Part shown: positions 54,288 through 61,370 of the stretch, one piece after another
Numbering within the stretch: position 1 is the first letter of the stretch
Layout of the letters: every line of letters begins with the position of its first letter
DNA from: Streptomyces sp. H27-H1
GTDB taxonomy: Bacteria; Actinomycetota; Actinomycetes; Streptomycetales; Streptomycetaceae
Assembly: GCF_026627445.1 (NCBI RefSeq)
Contig: NZ_JAPNLJ010000034.1
Span: 1-64,000, forward strand
DNA length: 64,000 bases
Direction of reading: 5' to 3'
Translations under genes and position numbers: made by a program
Notes under the pieces: model-generated
The model's database searches: none
What the model was told of the DNA's origin: nothing
Seen by the model: only the letters and a program-made list of their open reading frames with translations

Positions 54288-55313
54288 TCAGCAGAGCCGG
54301 GGGAGTTCGGCGCCGAGCAGTTCCTCGAGCTGGGTCTCGCGACCGTCCTTGTCGCGGAGCAGCACCAGGGCCTCGGTGTCCTCGGAGATCTCGCCGATGG
54401 TGACCGCGTGCTTCCCGTAGGGCAGGGAGTGCAGGGCGGCCAGCACCTCGGCTTCCGCCTCCGGGGCCACGAAGACGGCGAGGCAGCCCTCGTTGGCGCA
54501 GTGCAGCGGGTTGATGCCGAGCATGTCCGCGGCCATCGCGGTCTCGTGCTGGATGGGCAGGTCGTCCTCGGTGACGCGGATGGTGCGGCCGAGCTTGTGG
54601 GCGTACTCGTGGAGCACGGCCGTCAGTCCGCCGCGGGTGACGTCGCGCATCGAGCGGACGGCGCCGGCCTCGACGTTCGACAGGACCGTGTCGACCAGGC
54701 CGTTGAGCGGGGCGCAGTCGCTGTCCACGCGCTGTTCGAAGCCGAGGCCCTCGCGGATGGAGAGCAGGTGCACCGTGTGGTTGCCGATGGGGCCGCTGAG
54801 GATCACCTTGTCGCCGGGGCGTACGTCGGTCATGGTGAGCGGCTCGCGCTCGAAGACCCCGACGCCGGCGGTGTTCAGGTAGATCTGGTCGGCCTCGCCC
54901 TTGCGGACCACCTTGGTGTCCCCGCCGACGATCTGTACGCAGGCCTCGCGGGCGGTGTCGCGGATCGACTCCAGGACCTGGACCAGCTTGGGTATGGGGA
55001 GCCCGGTCTCCAGGATCATGCCGAGGGTGAGGTACTTGGGCCGGGCACCGGCCACGGCCAGGTCGTTGACGGTGCCGCAGACCGCGATCTTCCCGATGTC
55101 CCCGTTGCCGAAGAACGGCGGGTCGATCACGAAGGAGTCGGTGGTCATCGCGATGCGGTCGCCCTCGATCTTGAGGACCGCGCTGTCCTCCATGATGCCG
55201 ACGTACACGTCGCCGAGGGTCGCGGCGATCAGCTGGACCAGGTCCTGGCTCAGTTTCGCGCCGGTTCCGTGGTCGAGGACGATGAATTCGGTGGGATCCA
55301 CGCTCGTGGTCAT
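54288..55313 (-). CDS. hypE: HypE-type carbamoyl dehydratase with intact C-terminal Cys
   Basis: A 341-residue PurM-like protein: ATLGDVYVGIMEDSAVL and MTTDSFVIDPPFF near the start, GTVNDLAVAGARPKYLT, and GGDTKVVRKGEAD in the ATP-binding region. The last residues are ELPRLC, matching the PRxC tail on which HypF places the carbamoyl and HypE dehydrates it to a thiocyanate. Intact catalysis is therefore expected. It is 22 bases upstream of hypF in the same operon. The ATG at 55313 starts MTTSVDPTEFIVLDHGTG. Inferred role: generating a cyano or carbamoyl donor for the metabolite. Confidence 0.95.
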   Translation of the reverse strand: MTTSVDPTEFIVLDHGTGAKLSQDLVQLIAATLGDVYVGIMEDSAVLKIEGDRIAMTTDSFVIDPPFFGNGDIGKIAVCGTVNDLAVAGARPKYLTLGMILETGLPIPKLVQVLESIRDTAREACVQIVGGDTKVVRKGEADQIYLNTAGVGVFEREPLTMTDVRPGDKVILSGPIGNHTVHLLSIREGLGFEQRVDSDCAPLNGLVDTVLSNVEAGAVRSMRDVTRGGLTAVLHEYAHKLGRTIRVTEDDLPIQHETAMAADMLGINPLHCANEGCLAVFVAPEAEAEVLAALHSLPYGKHAVTIGEISEDTEALVLLRDKDGRETQLEELLGAELPRLC

Positions 55314-55372
55314 GCCGGTTCGTTCCTTTCCGGAGTGGGCCCGGGATGGGGCCGTTGTGGGGTGGGGCGTGG

Positions 55373-55957
55373 TCACGGGGTCTTGATGTTCTTGCGCGGC
55401 AGGCCGCCCTCGGCGTCGAGGACCTTGATGACCTCGGTGGAGTCGCTCACCGTGGCGCAGTAGCCCTCCAGCCAGTCCAGGGCGCGCTGCTTGTCGTCCA
55501 GGCGGGCCGAGACGACGCAGTCGGACGGGACCCAGATGTTGTAGCCGCGGAAGAAGGCGTCGGCGGCGGTGGTCTGGACGCATATCTGCGTCTGCATTCC
55601 GGTGATCAGCACGGTGTCGACGCCGAGGGCCTGGAGTCGCTCGTGCAGGTCGGTCTCGTAGAAGCCCGAGTCCTTGCTCTTCTCCATGACGACGTCCTCG
55701 GGGGCCAGGAAGGCCTCGATGATGTCGGCGCCGTGGGTGCCGCGCTGGACCGGGAGGTAGCCGTCGTAGCGCTCGGCGTTCGGGTCGTCCGGGTCGTTGA
55801 CCAGCTGCAGGTGGAAGATGTGGTGGCCGCGGCTGCGCATCTCGTCGAGGAAGCCGGTGAAGTGGGCGGTCGCGGCCTCGACGGCGGCGACGCGCTCCGG
55901 GTTCTTCTCGACCAGTTCGTACTGCAGGTCGTTGGTCAGGACGGCGATCTTGGACAT
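55373..55957 (-). CDS. Isochorismatase-family cysteine hydrolase
   Basis: A 194-residue isochorismatase-fold hydrolase. The catalytic triad residues are all visible: Asp in LTNDLQYEL, Lys in VVMEKSKDSGF, and Cys in GMQTQICVQTTAADA. The family cleaves amides or vinyl ethers (nicotinamidase, N-carbamoylsarcosine amidase, isochorismatase). N-carbamoyl amide hydrolysis would fit the neighbouring HypF/HypE, but that is inference. It lies 59 bases upstream of hypE, and 396 bases without a gene separate it from the GNAT gene. Confidence 0.88.
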   Translation of the reverse strand: MSKIAVLTNDLQYELVEKNPERVAAVEAATAHFTGFLDEMRSRGHHIFHLQLVNDPDDPNAERYDGYLPVQRGTHGADIIEAFLAPEDVVMEKSKDSGFYETDLHERLQALGVDTVLITGMQTQICVQTTAADAFFRGYNIWVPSDCVVSARLDDKQRALDWLEGYCATVSDSTEVIKVLDAEGGLPRKNIKTP

Positions 55958-56268
55958 GGCTGTGCCCTTCGGTGAAGTGGTGTGGTTCCCGAGCCCGGTC
56001 GGCGCACGTCGATGTGCGCCCTGGCGGGCGGTGGGTGCCGTGGAGACGGCGGATCACGGATTACGGATTGCGCAGAGGTGCGCACCGGCCGGTTCGGCCG
56101 CGAAGGGCCGTAGCGCGCGGGCGGATCGGCCCGGGGCGGTCACGGCGTGCTCGGTGCGGGGGCCGGCGCGGCCTTGTCGGGCGGCGCGGCGGTCAGGAGG
56201 GGCGCGGAAGGTACGGATACGGGCGCGGGTACGGATACAGGCGCGGGTGCGGGTGCGCGAGTGGTGTG

Positions 56269-56332
56269 TCAGGCGTGGTGCGCGTCAGGCCTGTTGCGCT
56301 TCAGGCCTGTTGCGCTTCAGGCGTGGTGCGCG
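56269..56332. repeat. 16-bp minisatellite in the gap 55958-56353
   Basis: Four 16-bp units are in tandem: TCAGGCGTGGTGCGCG, TCAGGCCTGTTGCGCT twice, then the first form again, so the array is mirror-ordered. Just before it, GTACGGATAC-type units (56212-56240) also repeat. The remaining 396-base gap holds no gene that I can support. Confidence 0.9.
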
Positions 56333-56353
56333 TGCGGCCTGCCGGTGCGGAGG

Positions 56354-56935
56354 TCAGCTCGCGACCGCGACGCGGTCCGTCTCGAGCTCGTACAGCCAGG
56401 TGCCGGTGGCCTCGAAGTGGGCCGTGATGTCGGCGAGCCGGGCGTGCATGTAGAAGCCGGTCACGGGCTGGCCGTCGGCGCGGGCGTAGTCGGGCAGCCG
56501 GCCGTACTCGCGGAAGCCCAGGCGCTGCCAGAGCGCGGAGGGGCCGTCGTCGCGGACCTCGAGCGTGATGACGTCGCAGCCCATCTCCCCGACCTTGCGC
56601 AGGGCCTCGGCCCAGCCTTCGAGCAGGAACTGCCCGCGGTAGTCGGTGGCGACGACGCAGCGGCGCATCTCGACGATGTGGCGCCGGGCGGGCAGCGGGG
56701 CCCGGGCGAGCGTCACCATGCCGACGATGCGGCCTTCGTCGTTGCGGACGTGGAGGAGGTCGACGGCGCCCTTGCGCAGGTCGGCCTCGAAGGCCCGCAT
56801 CAGGGGCAGGCCCTTCTCCAGTCCCACGGGTTCGTAGAAGCCGAGGGTCATTTCCTTGACCGCGACGGCGTCCATCAGTTCGATCATTTCGCGCATGTCC
56901 TGTTCGGACAGCTCGCGAGGCCATGAATAGTGCAT
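56354..56935 (-). CDS. GNAT-family acetyltransferase of the cluster
   Basis: A 193-residue GNAT-fold protein: VDLLHVRNDEGRIVGMVTLAR, MRRCVVATDYRGQFLLEGWAEALRKVG and ALWQRLGFREYGRLPDY. The acetyl-CoA loop reads YRGQFLLEG rather than the usual RGxGxG, so cofactor binding may differ. It could acylate an amino-acid intermediate, give self-resistance, or act as an EctA-like partner of the diaminobutyrate-type aminotransferase. The ATG at 56935 was chosen because similarity starts at MHYSWPREL; the longer frame adds a Cys/Arg-rich segment. It is 160 bases downstream of the oxidase gene. Confidence 0.82.
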   Translation of the reverse strand: MHYSWPRELSEQDMREMIELMDAVAVKEMTLGFYEPVGLEKGLPLMRAFEADLRKGAVDLLHVRNDEGRIVGMVTLARAPLPARRHIVEMRRCVVATDYRGQFLLEGWAEALRKVGEMGCDVITLEVRDDGPSALWQRLGFREYGRLPDYARADGQPVTGFYMHARLADITAHFEATGTWLYELETDRVAVAS

Positions 56936-57095
56936 CGTCTTCCTTGGTGAGTAGACGGTGGAGCAGCCGGACCCCGGACATCGCGCGCGCTGCCCCGTGG
57001 GGCGGCGCCGCACATCTGGAACGCAATGCCCGGGATCGCCGGACTGCGGGAGTGTCGGCCTTTCAGGATGTGGCCGGCAGGTGTGGGCCGGTCGG

Positions 57096-57899
57096 TCAGA
57101 CCGAAGCGGTGGCCCTCGTCTGCAGGTTGGTCTGTACGGCGGCGGCCGGTGCGGCCTGGGTCAGCAGCGAGGGGTCGGCGCCGGCGCCGAGCACCGTGGC
57201 CGCGTAGACCTCGACGAAGTAGGACACGAAGAGTGAGTTGATCTTGATGAGGTGCCCGACGAAGCGCTCCTCGTCGACCTCGTTGTCGATGATGCGCATG
57301 ATCAGGTTCCAGACCATGTCGACGTGGTCGTCGTCGTCGTCGAGGGCCAGGTGGGCGCGGGCGCCCTTGGTGTTGGCGGCCCCGACGTGCTGCTCCATGA
57401 TGTCCAGCCAGTCGGGCTGCGTCTTGCCTGCGATGTACTCCAGGTAGAACCCGCTGATCATCGCGGCCAGCGGACCCTCGGTGGCCATCGTGTAGTAGAA
57501 GTAGCCGTTGAGCAGCTCGGTGGCGAAGGTCGGACGGATCGCGTATATCTCCTCGTCCGTCATGCCGACCTTGTGCAGGTCGCCGGCGAACATGCGGTCG
57601 TGGCGGCCCTCTTCCGCGCCGTACAGCCCCCACTCCTTGCAGAGCTGCGGGTCACGGGTGGCCCAGTAGTTGGCGATGAGCGGGTCGACGGCGCGCTTGA
57701 GGCCGATGCGGATCATCGTCTCCACGTTGTGCCGCTTGTACAGTTCGAGGTCGAACTTCTCCTTGTCGAGCATCCCGTCCGCGCCTGCGCTGCGCTCGTA
57801 GAAGTCCCGCTCGAACTTCAGCAGAAGCTCGTCGACGCGCTTGCGGAACTCAGGACGCTGCAGGTTGGAGTACGTGTTGTACGACTTACTACGAGGCAT
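57096..57899 (-). CDS. Heme-oxygenase-like diiron oxidase
   Basis: A 267-residue all-helical protein of the iron-containing redox (HDO/TenA-like) family. Likely metal ligands are the Glu and His in GAEEGRHDRMF, a Glu in ISGFYLEYIAG, and His/Asp/His in ARAHLALDDDDDHVDM. Members such as UndA, SznF, BesC-like and AetD-like enzymes use O2 for N-oxygenation, C-C cleavage, olefin or nitrile formation. The run of five Asp between the last His ligands is unusual. It begins at ATG 57899, two bases after the TGA of the 47-residue ORF, so the two are coupled. It is the first enzyme gene of the operon. Confidence 0.85.
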   Translation of the reverse strand: MPRSKSYNTYSNLQRPEFRKRVDELLLKFERDFYERSAGADGMLDKEKFDLELYKRHNVETMIRIGLKRAVDPLIANYWATRDPQLCKEWGLYGAEEGRHDRMFAGDLHKVGMTDEEIYAIRPTFATELLNGYFYYTMATEGPLAAMISGFYLEYIAGKTQPDWLDIMEQHVGAANTKGARAHLALDDDDDHVDMVWNLIMRIIDNEVDEERFVGHLIKINSLFVSYFVEVYAATVLGAGADPSLLTQAAPAAAVQTNLQTRATASV

Positions 57900-57900
57900 C

Positions 57901-58044
57901 TCATCCCCAGCCGAGATCGTTGACTACCTGACCCGGACCAGCGGAAGCCGCGATGTTCGCCGCACCACTCATCGACGGGGCAAGGAAGACGGACACCGCG
58001 ACAGTTGCCGCAATGGCGAGGAGAAAACTCGCTATACGTGGCAT
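57901..58044 (-). CDS. 47-residue peptide with signal-like N-terminus, first ORF of the operon
   Basis: Reading from ATG 58044 (AGG Shine-Dalgarno seven bases upstream): MPRIASFLLAIAATVAV, then VFLAPSMSGAAN and a tail GPGQVVNDLGWG. Residues 4-30 form a hydrophobic signal-peptide-like helix with a possible cleavage after SGA, leaving about 19 small residues. No family is recognised. Its stop overlaps the Shine-Dalgarno region of the oxidase gene, with one base between TGA and the next ATG, so translation is coupled. It might be a precursor peptide processed by the cluster, an exported signal, or a leader ORF. It is too short for confident calling. Confidence 0.5.
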   Translation of the reverse strand: MPRIASFLLAIAATVAVSVFLAPSMSGAANIAASAGPGQVVNDLGWG

Positions 58045-58174
58045 GCTTACCTGCCCCTCAAGATGTCTTGCGGTCCGGATCAGCTTCGGCATCATCCTGT
58101 CCGTTCGACGACATCCGGAGCCATCCCTTTCTGGGATCATGTTGCCGCTGGCGAAAACATGACAGGGGGATGAA
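58045..58174. promoter_or_regulatory. Divergent promoter region of the cluster
   Basis: This 130-base region separates the minus-strand operon from the LuxR-type gene. It has two TCCGGA copies (58074-58079 and 58114-58119, 40 bases apart) and an inverted repeat ATCCC-TTTCT-GGGAT (58123-58137). These are candidate operator sites for the adjacent regulator. I cannot assign -10 and -35 boxes securely. Confidence 0.45.
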
Positions 58175-59176
58175 TTGAAATCAATCCGACAAGTCCACCC
58201 TTTACCCATACCCCGGCTCACCCCTGCCGGAGATCGTCTCTACCGGCTCTGCACACAGACACCGGGTACAACATGCGAAACAGCCGCCGCGGCACTGGAC
58301 TTGGACCCCTCCGAGACGGAGGAGGCCGCGGCCGCTCTGGACACCCTGGGGCTGCTCGGCAAGTGCCCCGTGACGGGCATCTACACCCCGTATCCCGTGG
58401 ACCACGCGCGCATCAAGGTCCTCAATCCGGCGCAGCACGGCCTGAACGAGACCCAGACCCTTCTAGATCAACTACGCGGAGATCTAGATGAGTTGACCCT
58501 CACTACGGCGCACATCCAGGACGACACCGCACTGGAGCTGATCCCCGGCGTGGGGGACGTGCGCAAGCTCATCACGGGCCTCGCGGACGGCTGCCGCACC
58601 GAGGTACTGACCTCCCAGCCCGGCGGAGCCCGGGACGAGGAGGTGCTCCAGGAGAGCCTGGAGCGCACCGAGCACCTGCTGGAGCGCGGTGTGCGGATGC
58701 GAACCCTGTACCAGCACACGGCCCGGTTCAGCCCGGCCACGGCCTCTTTCGTCGAACGGGTCACGCCGCTCGGCGCGCAGGTGCACACGCTCGCGCACGG
58801 ATTTCCGCGCTGCATCATCTTCGACAGGGAAGTGGCGATCTTGCCGCTATCGGACGGATCACACGGAGCGGCAGTAGCGAGAAACAGCCATCTTGTCTCA
58901 TTCCTTGTGGAGGGTTTCGAGCGGGCCTGGAGTGCCGCCGAGAAATTCGCCTCGGACGGTGACCGGCCGGCCCGCGCGGCAATTACCTCCGACATTCAGC
59001 AGACCATCGTCGCACTACTCATTCAGGGTGAATCGGACAACCGAATAGCGCATGTAGTCGGGATATCGCTGCGCAATTGCCAGCGCCATATCGCGAACAT
59101 CATGAAGAGCATCGGCGCCCGCAACCGGCTGCACGCCGGATACCTGCTGGGCAAGGAGCCGTTCAACGGCGTCTGA
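58175..59176 (+). CDS. LuxR-type regulator with a TTA codon near its start
   Basis: A 333-residue regulator. The N-terminus (about 15-70) is a TrmB-like winged helix (GDRLYRLCTQTPGTT, AAALDLDPSETEEAAAAL). The middle resembles a phospholipase-D-like sensor domain. The C-terminal LuxR HTH is VALLIQGESDNRIAHVVGISLRNCQRHIANIMKSIGA. There is no receiver domain. TTG at 58175 is used behind AGGGGGA. Codon 10 is TTA (58202-58204), so translation should depend on the bldA tRNA, as in many Streptomyces pathway regulators. It also uses CTA three times near 58463-58485. It is divergent from the operon and is its likely activator. Confidence 0.85.
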   Translation: MKSIRQVHPLPIPRLTPAGDRLYRLCTQTPGTTCETAAAALDLDPSETEEAAAALDTLGLLGKCPVTGIYTPYPVDHARIKVLNPAQHGLNETQTLLDQLRGDLDELTLTTAHIQDDTALELIPGVGDVRKLITGLADGCRTEVLTSQPGGARDEEVLQESLERTEHLLERGVRMRTLYQHTARFSPATASFVERVTPLGAQVHTLAHGFPRCIIFDREVAILPLSDGSHGAAVARNSHLVSFLVEGFERAWSAAEKFASDGDRPARAAITSDIQQTIVALLIQGESDNRIAHVVGISLRNCQRHIANIMKSIGARNRLHAGYLLGKEPFNGV

Positions 59177-59188
59177 CCGGCGTCCGAC

Positions 59189-59236
59189 GCCCCGGGCCGC
59201 CCGGGCCGCGAGAGTGCGGTCCGGGCGGCCCGGGGC
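59189..59236. terminator. Strong bidirectional terminator
   Basis: A perfect 16-bp stem, GCCCCGGGCCGCCCGG (59189-59204) with its complement at 59221-59236, encloses a loop with a further CCGC/GCGG pairing. It lies between the convergent LuxR-type and EamA genes and marks the right border of the cluster. Confidence 0.85.
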
Positions 59237-59250
59237 CGGAACGGGCCCCG

Positions 59251-60273
59251 CTAGCGGCCGCCCGCAGCCGGAAGCGGAACCGCCGTGCCGGGCTCGGGGT
59301 CGGGGTCGGGGTGCGCATCGGAGCCGGGCTCGGGCGCGGGTACGGATGCAGGCACGGGTACGGATGCGGCTACGGATCCGGCCGCCGGGGTGTCGCCCGC
59401 CGCCGTCGCCGGCCGGGGCTTCGAGGGCACCAGTGAGGTCGCCGCCACCCCGCCGACGAGCAGGACGGCCGCCACCCAGCGCAGCCCGCTCACGTCCTCC
59501 CCCAGCACCAGAGCCGCCGAGCTCATCCCGAAGACCGGGACCAGCAGCGAGAAGGGGGCCACCGAGGAGGCGGGATAGGTGCGCAGCAGGTACCCCCACG
59601 CCCCGAAGCCGAACACCGTGGTGATCCAGGCGAGGTACACGATGACCCCGACCCCGCTCCAGTCGAGCCCGCGCAGCGCCGCCAAGTCCCGCTCCGGGCC
59701 CTCGATCAGGAGCGACAGGGCCGCCAGCGGCAGCACCGGCACCACGCTCACCCACACCATGAAGTTCAGTGCGTCGGGCGGGGAGGCCTTGCGGGTCAGC
59801 ACGTTGGACACGCCCCAGCACGCGGCGGCCGCGATCACCATCGTGAAGCCGAGGACCGGCCCGGAGGCGCCCTCGTCCACGGCGGCCACCGCGATCCCCG
59901 TGAAGGCGACGGCCATGCCCGCGATCCGCAGCCGGCCCGGCCGCTCCTTGAGCACGACGGCCGCGAACACGGCGGTGAACACCGCCTGGGCCTGGAGGAC
60001 CAGCGAGGACAGCCCGGCCGGCATCCCGTTGGCCATCCCGGAGAACAGCAGCCCGAACTTCGCGATGCCGAGCACCACGCCGACCGCGATCACCCACTTC
60101 CAGGCCACCTTGGGCCGCCCGACGAAGAACACCGCCGGGAGGGCCGCGACCAGGAAGCGCAGGGCGGACAGCAGCAGCGGCGGGAACGAGCCGAGCCCGA
60201 ACTCGATGACGACGAAGTTGAAACCCCAGACCGCGGCTACGAGGACCGCGAGGGCGGTGTGTATGGGTCGCAT
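59251..60273 (-). CDS. EamA/DMT-family exporter
   Basis: A 340-residue protein with ten predicted helices in two EamA repeats (ALAVLVAAVWGFNFVVIEFGL; VIAAAACWGVSNVLTRKAS). It resembles O-acetylserine/cysteine or amino-acid exporters such as EamA/RhtA. The last 40 residues are a soluble Pro/Ala/Asp-rich tail encoded by GGTACGGAT-like repeats. It is divergent from a LysR-family gene, a common arrangement in which the regulator controls the exporter. The ATG at 60273 was chosen over a longer frame that lacks similarity. Confidence 0.9.
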   Translation of the reverse strand: MRPIHTALAVLVAAVWGFNFVVIEFGLGSFPPLLLSALRFLVAALPAVFFVGRPKVAWKWVIAVGVVLGIAKFGLLFSGMANGMPAGLSSLVLQAQAVFTAVFAAVVLKERPGRLRIAGMAVAFTGIAVAAVDEGASGPVLGFTMVIAAAACWGVSNVLTRKASPPDALNFMVWVSVVPVLPLAALSLLIEGPERDLAALRGLDWSGVGVIVYLAWITTVFGFGAWGYLLRTYPASSVAPFSLLVPVFGMSSAALVLGEDVSGLRWVAAVLLVGGVAATSLVPSKPRPATAAGDTPAAGSVAASVPVPASVPAPEPGSDAHPDPDPEPGTAVPLPAAGGR

Positions 60274-60403
60274 GATCCGAGCATCGGCTCCTCGACCGTT
60301 CAGCACCAGCGCGGATGTCTTCAGGGTCGGATGTAGCAATGCTTCATCCAGCCTCAAGTCGGGCCCGACCCGGCCCGGAAGGCACGCCCCTAAGCTGACC
60401 GGC

Positions 60404-61360
60404 ATGCTCGACCTCTCCCGGCTGCGCGCCCTGCACGCCGTCTCCGTCCACGGCTCGGTGGGCGCGGCCGCGGCCGCCCTCGGGTACACCCCTTCCGCCG
60501 TCTCCCAGCAGATCGCCAAACTGGAGCGGGAGACCCGCACCACCCTGCTCGAACGCCACGGCCGCGGGGTCGCCCTCACCGAGGAGGCCAAGCTCCTGGC
60601 CGACACGGCCCAGCGGCTGATGGCCATCGCGGAGCAGGCCGAGACCGCGCTGGAGGAGTCCCGCGGCCAGCCGCTGGGCCGGCTGCGGGTCGCCGCCTTC
60701 GCCTCGGCCGCCCGCGGCCTGCTCCCCGGGGTTCTCGCGGAGCTGGCCCACCGTCACCCGGCCCTGGAAGTACGGCTCACCGAGATCAACCCGCACCTGT
60801 CGATGGACTTGGTCTCGCGCGGGGTCACCGACCTGGCCGTGACCCACGACTGGGACATCGCCCCGCTGCCCGCCCCCGAGGGCGTGGAGCAGGCGGTGAT
60901 CGGGGACGACCGCTGCGACCTCGTGGTGCCCGCCGGGCACCCCTTCACCTCGCGCGCCGTCATCCACCGCTCCGACCTGGGCGGGCAGCGCTGGGTGTGC
61001 CAGCCGCCCGGCCGGGTCTGCCACGACTGGCTGGTACGGACCCTGCGCACGGCCGGGTTCGAGCCCGACATCACCCACGTCGCGGAGGAGAACCACACCA
61101 TCGTCGCGCTGGTCGCCGCCGGGCTCGGGGTGGCCGTCGTACCGCGGCTGGGCACCGGGGCGCTGCCGCCCGGCGCGGTGGCCGTACCGCTGGAGCCGGG
61201 CCCCGTACGCCGGGTGTACGCCCTGTGGCGGGCCGGGGCTGCCCGCCGCCCGGCGATCACCGAGGCCGTACGGACCCTGCGCGAACACTGGCCCCGGGTC
61301 TCCCCCCGTCCGGGGGACTCCGCGAGTGTCCCCCGCCCCGGAGGCCCGGCCCCGCAGTAG
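60404..61360 (+). CDS. LysR-family transcriptional regulator
   Basis: A 318-residue LysR protein. The HTH is LRALHAVSVHGSVGAAAAALGYTPSAVSQQIAKLE, followed by the linker helix and the substrate-binding domain (LRVAAFASAARGLLPGVL, DRCDLVVPAGHPF, VAAGLGVAVVPRLG). It probably controls itself and the divergent EamA exporter across the 130-base gap, in response to a small amino-acid-like effector. The ATG at 60404 is supported by similarity beginning MLDLSRLRALHAV. Confidence 0.92.
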   Translation: MLDLSRLRALHAVSVHGSVGAAAAALGYTPSAVSQQIAKLERETRTTLLERHGRGVALTEEAKLLADTAQRLMAIAEQAETALEESRGQPLGRLRVAAFASAARGLLPGVLAELAHRHPALEVRLTEINPHLSMDLVSRGVTDLAVTHDWDIAPLPAPEGVEQAVIGDDRCDLVVPAGHPFTSRAVIHRSDLGGQRWVCQPPGRVCHDWLVRTLRTAGFEPDITHVAEENHTIVALVAAGLGVAVVPRLGTGALPPGAVAVPLEPGPVRRVYALWRAGAARRPAITEAVRTLREHWPRVSPRPGDSASVPRPGGPAPQ

Positions 61361-61370
61361 GGTCCGGCGC

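Noticed and set aside
51890..55313. A NiFe-hydrogenase maturation operon
   Set aside because: Only hypE and hypF are present. No hypABCD or hydrogenase subunit is found, and all co-directional neighbours look like biosynthetic genes.
57901..58221. The long 106-codon version of the small ORF upstream of the oxidase
   Set aside because: The extra N-terminal part covers the divergent promoter and the regulator start. The ATG at 58044 with a signal-like core is more credible.
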